DNA of 64,000 nucleotides from JBBPZA01 sp963728925 (GTDB lineage: Bacteria > Actinomycetota > Thermoleophilia > Solirubrobacterales > Solirubrobacteraceae). The DNA is taken from the NCBI GenBank assembly GCA_963728925.1, contig CAVSMB010000029.1:124001-188000 (forward strand), given 5' to 3'. Each line of letters opens with the position of its first letter. The stretch's first letter is position 1. The translations under genes and the position numbers were made by a program. Positions 25,577 to 34,232 of the stretch are shown here, piece by piece. The notes under the pieces are model-generated. The model ran no database searches. It was given only the letters and a program-made list of their open reading frames with translations, and was not told the origin of the DNA.

Positions 25577-26532
25577 AAGACGACCTTGCCGAACTGGTCG
25601 CCGTTGCGCATCGCGGCGAAGCCCTCGCGCGCCTCGGCGAGCGGGAGCACGCGGTCGACGAGCGGCCGGACGCCGGCGTCCTCGCACAGTCGCGCGAGGT
25701 CGGCGAGCTCGTCGCGAGTGCCCATGGTGGAGCCGACGACCCGCAGCTGGAGGAAGAACAGGCGCTGCAGGTCGGCCGGCGGGTTCGCGCCGCTCGTCGA
25801 GCCCGAGACCACCAGCGTGCCGCCGGAGCGAAGGGCGCGCAGCGAGTGCTTCCACGTTGCCTCGCCCACGGTCTCGAGCACGGCGTCGACACGCTCGGGG
25901 AGCCGCTCGCCCGCCTCGAAGGCGGCGTCAGCGCCGAGCTCGAGGGAGCGGGCGCGCTTGGCCTCGTCGCGGCTCGTGACCCAGACCCGCACGCCGGCGT
26001 GGCGCCCGAGCACCACCGCGGCGGTGGCCACGCCGCCGCCCGCGCCCTGGACGAGCACGGTCTGCCCGGGTCGCACCTGCGCCTTGACGAAGAGCATCCG
26101 GTAGGCGGTCAGCCAGGCCGTCGGCAGGCAGGCCGCCTCCTCGAAGGACAGCGAGGGCGGCTTGGGGACGACGTTGCCCCGTGGCACGGCGACGCGCTGG
26201 GCCAGCGTGCCGGCGTGAAGCTCTGAGAGCAGCGTGCGCCGCGGGTCGAGCGTCTCGTCCCCGTGCCATCCGTCAGTGGCGACGACCGCATGGACGACGA
26301 CCTCCTCGCCGTCCTCCCCGACACCCGCCGCGTCGCAGCCGAGGATCATCGGCAGCCGGTCCTCGGGCAGGCCGACGCCCTGCAGCGACCACAGGTCGTG
26401 GTGGTTCAGCGCCGCGGCGCGGACGTCGACGGTGGTCCAGCCCTCGGGGACCTCGGGCTCGGGCCGCTCGCCGACCTCGAGCGCCGAGAGCGGGTCGTCG
26501 GGGTCGATCCGGGCGGCGTAGGCGGCGAGCAT
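25567..26532 (-). CDS. Zinc-binding-type alcohol dehydrogenase / quinone oxidoreductase (MDR family)
   Basis: 321 aa. The GroES-like N-domain (AAALNHHDLWSLQGVGLPED, ILGCDAAGVGEDG) and the Rossmann domain (VLVQGAGGGVATAAVVLGRH) are present. The structural-zinc cysteine lobe is absent, as in the quinone-reductase branch. The C-terminus (VLPLAEAREGFAAMRNGDQF with GKVVF) is intact. It probably reduces a quinone or enone with NADPH. It converges on and overlaps the DksA-like remnant by 10 bases. Confidence 0.88.
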   Translation of the reverse strand: MLAAYAARIDPDDPLSALEVGERPEPEVPEGWTTVDVRAAALNHHDLWSLQGVGLPEDRLPMILGCDAAGVGEDGEEVVVHAVVATDGWHGDETLDPRRTLLSELHAGTLAQRVAVPRGNVVPKPPSLSFEEAACLPTAWLTAYRMLFVKAQVRPGQTVLVQGAGGGVATAAVVLGRHAGVRVWVTSRDEAKRARSLELGADAAFEAGERLPERVDAVLETVGEATWKHSLRALRSGGTLVVSGSTSGANPPADLQRLFFLQLRVVGSTMGTRDELADLARLCEDAGVRPLVDRVLPLAEAREGFAAMRNGDQFGKVVFTP

Positions 26533-26584
26533 GACGAAGGTCCGTCTACCCGCTGTCGCGCGCGCCGACCCCCCGAAGGACCCT

Positions 26585-27751
26585 CTATCCGCCCTCGCGC
26601 GCGCCGACCCTCCCGAAGAAGCGGCAGATCGCCTCGGTCGCGCTCGGGCCTTGCGGGTCGCTGTGGCGCGCGCCGGCGGCGCCTCCGGACCACGCGTGGC
26701 CCATGCCCCCCACGCCCACGTGCTCCACGAGGATCCCGCCGCGGTCGTCGTGCCAGCGCCGGCGGGTGAAGGAGCGGCCGCCGGGCGCGCGGTCGCGAGT
26801 CGTCTCGGTCGGGCGCCGCGGGTCGAGGCGGACGCTCCCGCCCGCCGCCACGTGGTTCATCGTCAGCCACTGGACGACCGCCTGCTCGCCGTTGACCGGG
26901 GCGACGAGCCGGTCCTTCGTGCCGTGGAGGACCAGGGCCGGGATCGGGCGCGCGCGGGCGCCCGTCGCCTCGGCCGCCGCCAGGCCCTCGCGCTCGGGGT
27001 GCGGCCCGCCCCGGGCCATGGCCGCGAACGCGCCGCGCATGGTCGTCGCCGACCGGTAGGCGAGCCCGGAGTGGACGGCGACGCCGGCGAAGAGATCGGG
27101 ATGGGTCACCGCGAGCACCGCGGCCATCGCGCCGCCGGCCGAGAGGCCGGCGACGAACACCCGGTCGGGGTCGATGGGCCGGCGCGACACGGCGGCCAGG
27201 ACGGCCCGCGTGGCGCCGGCGATCGCCGCGGGCTCGCCGGCCCCGCGGCTCTGGTGCGCGTCCTCGAACCAGTTCCAGCACCCGCGCTGGTTGGCGGCGG
27301 GACCCTGCTCGGGGTAGAGCACGACGAAGCCGTGGCGGTCGGCGGCCTCGTTCATCCCCGTCGCGGCGACGAAGCTCTGGGCGCTCTGGGTGCAGCCGTG
27401 CAGCATGACCAGGAGCGGCGCTCGGGAAGTGGTTGCGACGCCCGGTGGCGTGTGGACGAACCACCGCTGGGGGCCGGCGGGGAGATGGTCGAGCTCCTCG
27501 AGGGTCGCGCGCGGGCGCGCGAGGCAGGCGGCGGGGGCGAGGCCGGGCGCTGCGCGGAGGGTGGTCCCCGGTGGCGCGTCGCGGCCGCCCCCAAAGACCG
27601 CGTCGCAGCCGCCCCCAACGGCCGCTTCGCGGCCGTCCCCAAAGACCGCGTCGCAGCCGCCCCCAACGGCCGCTTCGCGGCCGTCCCCGCGCAGGTGCCG
27701 CTGAATGACCGCCTGGTTCTCGGCGTAGAGATCGCGCCAACCCATGCGCAA
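26585..27751 (-). CDS. PHB-depolymerase-family esterase (LpqC-like)
   Basis: 388 aa. The hydrolase domain has LLVMLHGCTQSAQSF (oxyanion), FVAGLSAGGAMAAV (lipase box with Ser), VLHGTKDRLV (Asp) and GMGHAWSGG (His), all typical of the esterase_phb family (polyhydroxybutyrate depolymerase, feruloyl esterase). The N-terminal about 90 residues include two copies of a 16-residue Gly/Ala/Arg unit (GDGREAAVGGGCDAVF) coded by a 48-bp tandem repeat. No clear signal peptide, so the enzyme may act on intracellular PHB or small esters. Substrate uncertain. Confidence 0.85.
   Translation of the reverse strand: MRMGWRDLYAENQAVIQRHLRGDGREAAVGGGCDAVFGDGREAAVGGGCDAVFGGGRDAPPGTTLRAAPGLAPAACLARPRATLEELDHLPAGPQRWFVHTPPGVATTSRAPLLVMLHGCTQSAQSFVAATGMNEAADRHGFVVLYPEQGPAANQRGCWNWFEDAHQSRGAGEPAAIAGATRAVLAAVSRRPIDPDRVFVAGLSAGGAMAAVLAVTHPDLFAGVAVHSGLAYRSATTMRGAFAAMARGGPHPEREGLAAAEATGARARPIPALVLHGTKDRLVAPVNGEQAVVQWLTMNHVAAGGSVRLDPRRPTETTRDRAPGGRSFTRRRWHDDRGGILVEHVGVGGMGHAWSGGAAGARHSDPQGPSATEAICRFFGRVGAREGG
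27589..27684 (-). repeat. 48-bp tandem repeat, two copies, inside the PHB-depolymerase-like gene
   Basis: The unit starting CCCCAAAGACCGCGTCGCAG recurs exactly 48 bases later, with a partial third copy at the left (CGTCGCGGCCGCC). The length is a multiple of three, so the frame is kept and copy number can vary without breaking the enzyme. It encodes a flexible Gly/Ala-rich N-terminal linker. Confidence 0.8.
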
Positions 27752-27777
27752 ACTATATCATCCACACCCGCGTGAGA

Positions 27778-28176
27778 TTACGAGCGACGTGAGGCGGACG
27801 TCCGTGCTCGACGAGGGGGCACGAAGCTCCGGTAGACGCTGAGCAGCGCGAACCGCTGTGGCTCGGAGAGGCGAGGGTCGTTCGCGATCGCCGCCTCGGT
27901 GTCGGCCACGCGTCCGGGGCCGCCGTTGGCGTCGGTCACGTCGAGCACCCCGACCTCGGCCAGCAGCGCCTCGATGGGGACGCCGAGCGCGTCGCCGATC
28001 GCCTTGAGCACGGTGATCGAGGGCTCGTGCAGCCCGCGCTCGAGCTGGCTCAAGTACGCGTTGGAGATGTCGGTGCGGTCCGCCAGCTCGCGCAGCGACA
28101 GGCCCGCGGCCGTGCGCTGCGCGCGGATGAACGCGCCGAGGGCGGGGAGCGCCGCCTTCCAGGCTGCGTCGGACAT
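27778..28176 (-). CDS. XRE-family transcriptional regulator
   Basis: 132 aa from the ATG at 28176. A Cro/CI-type helix-turn-helix lies at about residues 12-65: ALGAFIRAQRTAAGLSLREL, DISNAYLSQLERGLHEPS, LKAIGDALGV. The C-terminal helices (DTEAAIANDPRLSEPQRFAL, LSVYRSFV) resemble those of small actinobacterial regulators that sense fatty-acid or stress signals. The longer upstream frame overlaps the divergent pdxH start and is unlikely. Targets are unknown. Its position head to head with pdxH makes that gene a candidate. Confidence 0.85.
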   Translation of the reverse strand: MSDAAWKAALPALGAFIRAQRTAAGLSLRELADRTDISNAYLSQLERGLHEPSITVLKAIGDALGVPIEALLAEVGVLDVTDANGGPGRVADTEAAIANDPRLSEPQRFALLSVYRSFVPPRRARTSASRRS

Positions 28177-28225
28177 CGCGCCCCATCTTCGCGCCTTTCG
28201 CGGGTCGGATAGCTTCTCCGGCCGC

Positions 28226-28828
28226 GTGCCGCCCGTCGACTGCACCGACTTCCCCGACGATCCGATCGTCCAGTTCCGGGCGTGGATGGAGGAGGCGAGG
28301 GCGGGCGGGGCGCAGGAGCCCGAGGCGCTGACCCTCGCGACGGCGGGAGAGGACGGGCGCCCGAGCGGGCGTACCGTCCTGTTGCGCGGCTTGGACGAGC
28401 GCGGCTTCCGCTTCTACACGAACTACGCGAGCCGCAAGGCGCGCGAGCTCGACGCCAACCCGCTCGCGACGCTCGTCTTCTTCTGGCGTGAGATCTCGCG
28501 GCAGGTGATCGTCTCGGGCGACGTCGAGCGCACGTCGGCGGCGGACTCCGACGCGTACTTCGCCTCCCGCGCGCCAGAGAGCCGCCTCGGCGCGTGGGCC
28601 TCGCGGCAGGGCGCGGAGCTGGGATCGCGCGAGGAGCTCGAGGCGCGCGTCGCCGAGCTCGAGCGGCGCTTCGGCGACGGCGACATCCCGCGCCCGGATT
28701 TCTGGGGCGGCTTCCTGCTGCGTCCCGACGCGGTGGAGTTCTGGCGCCTCGGGCCGTTCCGGCTGCACGACCGCTGCCTGTACCTCCGCGAGCGGGACGG
28801 ATGGTCCGTGCGGCGGCTCTCGCCCTGA
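28226..28828 (+). CDS. pdxH: Pyridoxamine 5'-phosphate oxidase
   Basis: 200 aa from the GTG at 28226. FMN- and PLP-binding motifs of PdxH are present: GRPSGRTVLLRGLDERGF, FYTNYASRKARELDANP, VFFWREISRQVIVSGDVER. The C-terminal PDFWGGFLLRPDAVEFWR and RLHDRCLY are diagnostic. The enzyme makes pyridoxal phosphate from PNP/PMP with oxygen. SRAPESRLGAWASRQ matches the family substrate loop. Divergent from the XRE regulator with 49 bases between starts. Confidence 0.92.
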   Translation: MPPVDCTDFPDDPIVQFRAWMEEARAGGAQEPEALTLATAGEDGRPSGRTVLLRGLDERGFRFYTNYASRKARELDANPLATLVFFWREISRQVIVSGDVERTSAADSDAYFASRAPESRLGAWASRQGAELGSREELEARVAELERRFGDGDIPRPDFWGGFLLRPDAVEFWRLGPFRLHDRCLYLRERDGWSVRRLSP

Positions 28829-28899
28829 CAGGGTTTACCCGGGCCGCGGTCCGGTTACCTGGAGTGGGAAGGACGGGAACTCGAGCCGGGAGGCTGACG

Positions 28900-29481
28900 A
28901 TGAAGCTTGGAGCACTGGCGCTGCGAGGCGCGATCGGCGGGCTGTTCATAGGCCACGGCACGCAGAAGCTCTTCGGGTGGTTCGGCGGCCACGGGCGCGA
29001 CGGGACGGGCGCGTTCTTCGAGACGCTCGGGCTGCGGCCGGGGAAGCGGCACGCGACGGCCGCGGGTCTCTCGGAGGCCGGCGGCGGCGCGCTGCTCGCG
29101 CTCGGCGCCCTGACCCCGGTCGCCGGCGCCCTGCTCACCGGCACGATGGTGACCGCGATCCGCAAGGTCCACGGGAAGAACGGGCCATGGGTGACCGAGG
29201 GTGGCTACGAGTACAACCTCGTGCTGATCCTCGCCGTCGCAGCGCTGGTGGACCACGGTCCCGGGCCGCTGTCCGTCGACCGGGCGCTCCTCCCGCGCGC
29301 CAAGGGGCCGGCGCTGGCCCTCGCCTCGGTGGGCGCGGGCGTGCTGGGCTCCTACCTCGTGACCGAGCGCCTGACCGATCCCGCACCGGCTGAGGAGCCC
29401 GGTCTCCGGGAGGCCGCGGGCGAGGTGGCGAGCACGGAGAACGGGAGCCCCGTGGCGCCCGTCGGCGCGACGGCGTCCTGA
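28900..29481 (+). CDS. DoxX family membrane protein
   Basis: 193 aa. The DoxX pattern is LRGAIGGLFIGHGTQKLFGW, with FGGHGRDGTGAFFETLGL and then GLSEAGGGALLALGALTPVA. Four membrane spans are predicted. DoxX/DoxD proteins are linked to thiosulfate:quinone oxidation in archaea and to redox-stress complexes in mycobacteria. The actual role here is open. The C-terminal 35 residues are disordered and acidic. GGGAGG precedes the ATG by six bases. It follows pdxH by 71 bases, a gap with possible promoter elements. Confidence 0.88.
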   Translation: MKLGALALRGAIGGLFIGHGTQKLFGWFGGHGRDGTGAFFETLGLRPGKRHATAAGLSEAGGGALLALGALTPVAGALLTGTMVTAIRKVHGKNGPWVTEGGYEYNLVLILAVAALVDHGPGPLSVDRALLPRAKGPALALASVGAGVLGSYLVTERLTDPAPAEEPGLREAAGEVASTENGSPVAPVGATAS

Positions 29482-29482
29482 G

Positions 29483-29719
29483 CTAGGGCTTCTCCGCGGG
29501 CGGCGGGTCGGCCGCGATCTCGCGCGCGACCGCGAGCGCCTCGTCGAGCGAGCGTCCCGAGACGGCGGCCACCCAGCACGCGGCCGGAGCGGCGACGCGC
29601 TCGCCCGAGCCGCGGGCCGCCGCACCCGCGAGGTCGAGAATCGACGCGAAGTCGTTCGCGGCCAGCCGCTCGGCGCCGAGGCGGGCGGCGAACTCGTCGA
29701 GCCACTCGCGCGCGTTCAC
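29483..29719 (-). CDS. DUF6457-type small protein
   Basis: 78 aa, helical: REWLDEFAARLGAERLAAND, FASILDLAGAAARGSGERVA, ACWVAAVSGRSLDEALAVAR. The pattern fits DUF6457, a domain often fused to or placed near MobA-like molybdenum-cofactor nucleotidyltransferases. No such gene is adjacent here. The GTG start overlaps the stop of the ring-cleaving dioxygenase-like gene (GTGA), so they form a two-gene operon. Function unknown. Confidence 0.7.
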   Translation of the reverse strand: MNAREWLDEFAARLGAERLAANDFASILDLAGAAARGSGERVAAPAACWVAAVSGRSLDEALAVAREIAADPPPAEKP

Positions 29720-30651
29720 GAGCCGGTCCGGGCGGTGGCCCGCGGGTCCGGCAACGGGACCAGGCGCGACTCGATCTCCTCGCGACGGGGCTCGAGGAAG
29801 GGCGGGAGGATGAGCCTCGAGCCCAGCTCCTCGAGCGGCCCGTCGACGGTGAAGCCCGGGCCGTCGTCAGCGATCTCGAAGAGCACGCCGCTGGGCTCGC
29901 GGAAGTAGATCGAGTGGAAGTAGTAGCGGTCGATGACCGGCGTGGAGCTCACGCCGGCGTCGTTGAGGCGCTCCAGCCAGCGCGGGTGCTCGGCGACCGT
30001 CGTGCCCCACGCGACGTGGTGGACCGTGCCCGCGCTCTGGCGTCCCGGCTCGTCGGGCGGCGGGTCGTAGGAGATCGTCGCGCCCCGGCGCTCGCCGCGC
30101 AGCTCCCAGCGCTGCTCCCCGTCGGAGCGCGCGCCCAGGACGCCCTCGAGCAGCGACGACGAGCGTGCCGGGTCGTCGCTGTAGGCGCGCACGCCGTCGA
30201 AGCCTCCGAGCGCGACCTGCGCCGGGACCTCCGGGTGCTCGGCGCGCAACGACTCGTCGCCGCCCTCGCGCACGACCAGGTCGTGGCCGAGGCCCTCGGG
30301 GTCGGCGAAGCGCAGGGTTGAGTCGCCTCGCTCGGTGGCGACGCCCTCGGCCGCCAGGCGCCGCTCCCAGAAGTCCAGCGCCTCGGGTGAGCCGACGCGC
30401 GACACGATGCGGTGGACCATCCCGGCGCCCGCACGGCCCGGAAGCGCGCCCTCGTAGGCGAAGAAGGTCAGCTCGGAGCCCGCGCGGCCGCGCTCGTCGG
30501 CGTAGAACAGGTGGTAGACGCCCGGGTCGTCCTGGTTGACCGTCTTGGCCACGAGGCGCAGCCCGAGGACGCGGCCGTAGAAGTCGACGTTGGCCACGGC
30601 GTCGCCGGTGATCGCCGTGACGTGGTGGATGCCTTCCAGCCGCGGGTCCAT
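29716..30651 (-). CDS. VOC-family ring-cleaving dioxygenase-like protein (MhqO/MhqA type)
   Basis: 311 aa with two glyoxalase/VOC modules. Module 1: LEGIHHVTAITGDAVANVDF, YGRVLGLRLVAKTVNQDDP. Module 2: GTVHHVAWGTTVAEHPRW, YFHSIYFREPSGVLFEIADD. HHVTAI, HHVAW and the final E in LFEIA are the expected metal ligands. Homologues are linked to hydroquinone and quinone resistance. Ring cleavage is inferred, not shown. It overlaps the DUF6457 gene downstream. Confidence 0.88.
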   Translation of the reverse strand: MDPRLEGIHHVTAITGDAVANVDFYGRVLGLRLVAKTVNQDDPGVYHLFYADERGRAGSELTFFAYEGALPGRAGAGMVHRIVSRVGSPEALDFWERRLAAEGVATERGDSTLRFADPEGLGHDLVVREGGDESLRAEHPEVPAQVALGGFDGVRAYSDDPARSSSLLEGVLGARSDGEQRWELRGERRGATISYDPPPDEPGRQSAGTVHHVAWGTTVAEHPRWLERLNDAGVSSTPVIDRYYFHSIYFREPSGVLFEIADDGPGFTVDGPLEELGSRLILPPFLEPRREEIESRLVPLPDPRATARTGS

Positions 30652-30661
30652 CTCGTCGAGT

Positions 30662-32197
30662 CTAGGCCGTGCGCCGCACGGATCCCGTGAAGCCCGCCGC
30701 GCGACGGCAGATGCCGCTGGGGCGCCGGGCTCGGCCGCTCTTCTGGCGCGGCATGGTGATCGTCGCCGGCACGGGATAGGGCGGCGGGTCGGACTCGGTG
30801 CACTGCTCGGTGGTCACCAGCGGGGAGTCGTTGCTCGTCGGCGGCAGCCTGGGGATCGAGTAGTCGGGCTTGGCCGCGAAGTTGAAGGCGGAGGTCATGT
30901 CTCCGGTGACCGACCGGCGCCAGGCGCTCAGGTTGGGCACCTCGGCGCCGAAGCGGCGCTCGATCAGGCGCAGCACGGAGGTGTGATCGAAGGTCTCCGA
31001 GGCCACGAAGCCGCCTCGCGACCACGGCGACACGACGATGCAGGGGACGCGGAAGCCAAGGCCGATGGGCCCGCGGATCCCGCCCGCCGCCTTGGGCAGC
31101 GGGTCGACGGTGAGGAACTCGCCCTTGGTCCCGGGCGGCGCGACGGGCGGCGCGACGTGGTCGAAGAAGCCGCCGTTCTCGTCGTAGTTGATGATCACCG
31201 CGGTCTTGCGCCACACGTTGGGCCGCGCCCAGATCGCGCGCAGCACCTGGTCGGTCGCGTATTCCCCGAGCGCCGGCGGGAAGGCGGCGTGCTCGGACTC
31301 GGCGAAGGGCACCTGGATCCACGAGACGGCCGGCAGCGCGTTGGCGTCGAGGTCTGAGACGAAGTCCGCCGGGTAGGTCGGCTGGATGCCGAGGCGGTTG
31401 AGCGTCGGGTTGTCGCGGAACTGGCGGAAGGCCGGGAAGGGACTGTCGAACTGCCCGCCTGCGGCCGTGTAGCTCTTCCACGAGACGCCGCGCGCCTCGA
31501 GCTGCTCGGGCATCGTCGTCCAGCGGAAGTCGCCCACGAGCCCGTCGCCGTCGAACACCGTCGAGAGGCTCGGGCCACCCTTGCGGCCCGCGGGGTCCAG
31601 GGTCGCCGAGACCGAGTACAGGCGGTTGGGCTCGGTCGGCCCGAGGACCGAGCAGAAGTACATGTCGCACAGCGTGTAGGCCTTCGCGAGCGCCCAGTAG
31701 TAGGGGATGTCGACGTCGCGGAAGAACCCCATGACCGTCGGGCCCGCCGCCCCGTCCCACTGGGGACGCGAGTGGATCGAGACGAACTTGTCGTTCTTGC
31801 CGCCGTTCCAGCTCTGGTGCTGGGGCTCCCAGTCGTGGGTCGGATCGGCCACACACTGGCCGATCGGCTTGCGGCCCTGCAGGTGGAAGGGCAGAAGTCG
31901 CCCGTCGTGGTTGCCGGGGCCGTCGTAGCCGCGCTGGGAGAACGCCCGCCGGTTGCGCGGATCGCCGAAGCCGCGCACGCCGGGGAAGGTGCCGAAGTAC
32001 TGGTCGAAGGAGCGGTTCTCCTGCATGAGCACGACGATGTGCTCGATGTCGCCCAGCGCGGACGGGCAGGACGCGCGTTCGGTCGCCCCGACGGCTCGGC
32101 CGACGAGCGACTGCGAGGCCAGCGCGGACGCGCCGAGCGCGGCGCCGGTCGCTCCGGCGCGCAGGAGGTCACGGCGGGTGAGGTCGGTCCCTGACAC
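30662..32197 (-). CDS. Tat-exported phosphoesterase (phospholipase C / acid phosphatase family)
   Basis: 511 aa. A twin-arginine signal LTRRDLLRAGATGAALGASA leads the protein. The phosphoesterase (PF04185-type) core follows: EHIVVLMQENRSFDQYFGTF (catalytic Asn/Glu region), LGPTEPNRLYSVS, IINYDENGGFFDHVAPP (metal-binding DENGGFFDH) and FDHTSVLRLIERRFG. Such enzymes cleave phospholipid head groups or phosphomonoesters outside the cell and are often induced by phosphate starvation. No PHO box is evident. The C-terminal tail is Arg-rich. Confidence 0.9.
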   Translation of the reverse strand: MSGTDLTRRDLLRAGATGAALGASALASQSLVGRAVGATERASCPSALGDIEHIVVLMQENRSFDQYFGTFPGVRGFGDPRNRRAFSQRGYDGPGNHDGRLLPFHLQGRKPIGQCVADPTHDWEPQHQSWNGGKNDKFVSIHSRPQWDGAAGPTVMGFFRDVDIPYYWALAKAYTLCDMYFCSVLGPTEPNRLYSVSATLDPAGRKGGPSLSTVFDGDGLVGDFRWTTMPEQLEARGVSWKSYTAAGGQFDSPFPAFRQFRDNPTLNRLGIQPTYPADFVSDLDANALPAVSWIQVPFAESEHAAFPPALGEYATDQVLRAIWARPNVWRKTAVIINYDENGGFFDHVAPPVAPPGTKGEFLTVDPLPKAAGGIRGPIGLGFRVPCIVVSPWSRGGFVASETFDHTSVLRLIERRFGAEVPNLSAWRRSVTGDMTSAFNFAAKPDYSIPRLPPTSNDSPLVTTEQCTESDPPPYPVPATITMPRQKSGRARRPSGICRRAAGFTGSVRRTA

Positions 32198-32262
32198 GGG
32201 CAGCTCCTTGATGACGGCGACGCGCGAACGCTATCCGCCGCCGGGCTCCCCGTGGGGGAAGG

Positions 32263-33138
32263 TCAGGCGCCGAAGAGCTCGCGTGCGCGGTCGGCCACGA
32301 GCTGCGGACGCTCCTCGGGCAGGAAGTGCCGCGCGCCGGGGGCGCGCTCGACGGTGAGGCCCGGAGCGTTGCGGTCGTGGCCCTCGAGGTCGGCCCCGCG
32401 CACGATCACGTCCCGGTCGCCGACGATCAGGCGGGCTGGCACCTCGAGTCGCGCCTCGGCGTAGCGGCCGCGCACGATCGGCGCGATCTCGTGCACCAGG
32501 AAGGTCCGGTACAGCGCGCCCGTGGCGCGCGCGGCGTCCGGGGTGCGCATCACCGCGTCGTAGCGGTCCAGTTCGGCGGGGGAGAAGGTTCCGGGCGAGG
32601 CGCCGGCCGCGAGCATGCGGCGCGCCAGGCCGCGCTCCATCAGCGCCTCGCCGACCCGCGGCGTGCTGAGGACGCCCTGGTACGCGAGGCCGGCCAGCCG
32701 CCACGGGTTGCGCTGGTCGTGGCGCGAGGGCCAGAGGTGCGGTACGGACAGGACGAGGAGCGCGGAGACGCGCTCGGGCGCCCGCAGCGCGAGCAGCAGC
32801 CCCGAGAACGCGCCCCAGTCGTGGCCGAGGTAGCGGACGCGGTCGAGCCCAAGCGCGTCGAGCAGCGCGAGCAGGTCGCCCGCAAGCTGCTCCTTCTCAT
32901 AGCCGGCGGCGGGCTTCTCGGACCACCCGAAGCCGCGGAGGTCGGGCATGACCAGTCGCCACTCCCCTGGGAGCCGGCCGATGACCTCCCGCCAGCAATA
33001 CCAATGCTGAGGCCAGCCGTGCACCAGCAGGACGGGCTCGCCGTCGGCCGGCCCCGCCTCGGCGACGTGAAGGCGAACACCGCCGGCGTCGACGTCGTGG
33101 TGGCGAACGCCGGGGAGCTCGGGCATCGGGACGGCCAT
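32263..33138 (-). CDS. Alpha/beta hydrolase, epoxide-hydrolase/dehalogenase type
   Basis: 291 aa from the ATG at 33138 (a second ATG 12 bases on is possible). HGWPQHWYCWREV is the oxyanion loop. The nucleophile elbow is LGHDWGAF, with Asp rather than Ser, as in epoxide hydrolases and haloalkane dehalogenases. The acid is in VGDRDVIV and the His in GARHFLPEERPQ. The HGWPQ and GHDWG motifs favour an epoxide hydrolase. Substrate unknown. The C-terminus ends close after the His helix, as usual. Confidence 0.88.
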   Translation of the reverse strand: MAVPMPELPGVRHHDVDAGGVRLHVAEAGPADGEPVLLVHGWPQHWYCWREVIGRLPGEWRLVMPDLRGFGWSEKPAAGYEKEQLAGDLLALLDALGLDRVRYLGHDWGAFSGLLLALRAPERVSALLVLSVPHLWPSRHDQRNPWRLAGLAYQGVLSTPRVGEALMERGLARRMLAAGASPGTFSPAELDRYDAVMRTPDAARATGALYRTFLVHEIAPIVRGRYAEARLEVPARLIVGDRDVIVRGADLEGHDRNAPGLTVERAPGARHFLPEERPQLVADRARELFGA

Positions 33139-33189
33139 CGCCCTGCCGACCCTACCCGTACGGGAGCCGCACGCGTCGGGTGGCCCCGG

Positions 33190-33348
33190 ATGGAGCCGGC
33201 CCGCCTGGTTTGCCCCGGCGACTGGGTCGAGGCGCACACCGAGGTCGAGCGCATCGGGCGGACGCTCGCCTTCGCGGACTGCTCGCTCACCGTCGAGGGC
33301 CGCGAGGTCGTGCGCGGCCGGGCCGTCTACGCGGCGGTCGCGCGCTGA
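33190..33348 (+). pseudogene. PaaI-type hotdog thioesterase, C-terminal remnant
   Basis: 52 codons remain: ARLVCPGDWVEAHTEVERIG, RTLAFADCSLTVEG, VVRGRAVYAAVAR. This is the last two strands of a PaaI-like thioesterase. The N-terminal half, with the hot-dog helix and catalytic Asp/Asn, is missing. Just upstream lies the start of the epoxide-hydrolase-like gene on the other strand, so a deletion probably removed the 5' part. Confidence 0.65.
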
Positions 33349-33628
33349 GCGCCTCGCCGGCGTAGCGGCGCATCAGCGCCTGAGCGCGCTCGCCCTGCTC
33401 GTCGCGAAGCCGGATGTGCGAGTGCTGCGAGAGCGAACGCGGGATCACGCCGATCTCGCGCAGGCTGGGAGCGAGGCGCAGGAACGGGACGGCGACGACC
33501 TCGCGCGTGGCCAGGCGCCAGGGCCAGCGGGGATGGCCGCTGCGCTCGGGCTCCTCCGAGACGACCTTCTCGATCGCGAACAGCCGACCCTCGCCGTAGC
33601 GCGCCGCCGACCCGGCCGCATAGACCAC
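33287..33628 (-). pseudogene. EVE-like domain protein, N-terminally truncated
   Basis: The frame reads VVYAAGSAARYGEGRLFAIE, HPRWPWRLATREVVAVPFLR and SQHSHIRLRDEQGERAQALM. The YAAG...RY.G.G..F..., HPRWPW and SHIRLxDEQG pattern resembles the second half of EVE/PUA-like proteins, which read modified bases. The first strands are missing, an in-frame stop lies just before the segment, and the tail overlaps the thioesterase remnant. I judge it a broken gene. A short functional version is not excluded. Confidence 0.5.
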
Positions 33629-33670
33629 GATTGATCCACCACGTCACGCTGCAGGCGCCGCCGCTCGCCG

Positions 33671-34153
33671 TCAGGCCAGGCCGCGGCGGGCCTCCGGCAC
33701 CAGCGAGAGGTTCTCTCGCTGCCAGCCGGGATCGGTCTGGCCGGCGTCGCGCGCGTCACGCTGGAGGGCCCGCGAGCGGTCGAGCCCGATCAGGCGGGTG
33801 AGGGCCTGGCTGGCGCTCAGCAGGTGGCGGAACGCGAGATGGGGCCAGGGCGAACCGCGTGCGGAGCAGCGGCTGCAGACCACGCGGCCGTGCAGCGCGA
33901 GAAGCAGCGCGATGTCGACCTCGTCCTGCTCCGCTGCGGCGGCGTCGGCCCGGTCGCGACACAGCGCGAGGATCGCGATCCTCCCGGCGGGCTCCAGCTC
34001 GTCGCCGAGCAGGTAGCCGGCCATCCCGAAGCCGCGGTGGGCCTCGCGCACGTCGCCTCCGCCCCGCTCCTCGAGCAGGCGCTCACACAGCAGCCGCCCC
34101 TGCTCCGCGATCACGAAGGCGAGGACGCGGTCGTCGTCCAGCCACGCGGGCAT
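33671..34153 (-). CDS. Hypothetical protein
   Basis: 160 aa, no family recognised. Helical prediction is strong throughout (LAFVIAEQGRLLCERLLEER, IALLLALHGRVVCSRCSARG). One CSRC pair may bind a metal. It begins MPAWLDDDRVLAFVIAEQG. No membrane span or signal peptide. It sits in a region of broken genes, so it could itself be a remnant. The codon pattern (GC-rich third positions) supports real coding. Confidence 0.45.
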   Translation of the reverse strand: MPAWLDDDRVLAFVIAEQGRLLCERLLEERGGGDVREAHRGFGMAGYLLGDELEPAGRIAILALCRDRADAAAAEQDEVDIALLLALHGRVVCSRCSARGSPWPHLAFRHLLSASQALTRLIGLDRSRALQRDARDAGQTDPGWQRENLSLVPEARRGLA

Positions 34154-34232
34154 GGCCAGGGAGATACCCGGCTGCGCGGGTGCTTAGCCCCAAGGCGGCC
34201 TCGGGCGCGCCGAGCGTCACGACCGAGGAGGA

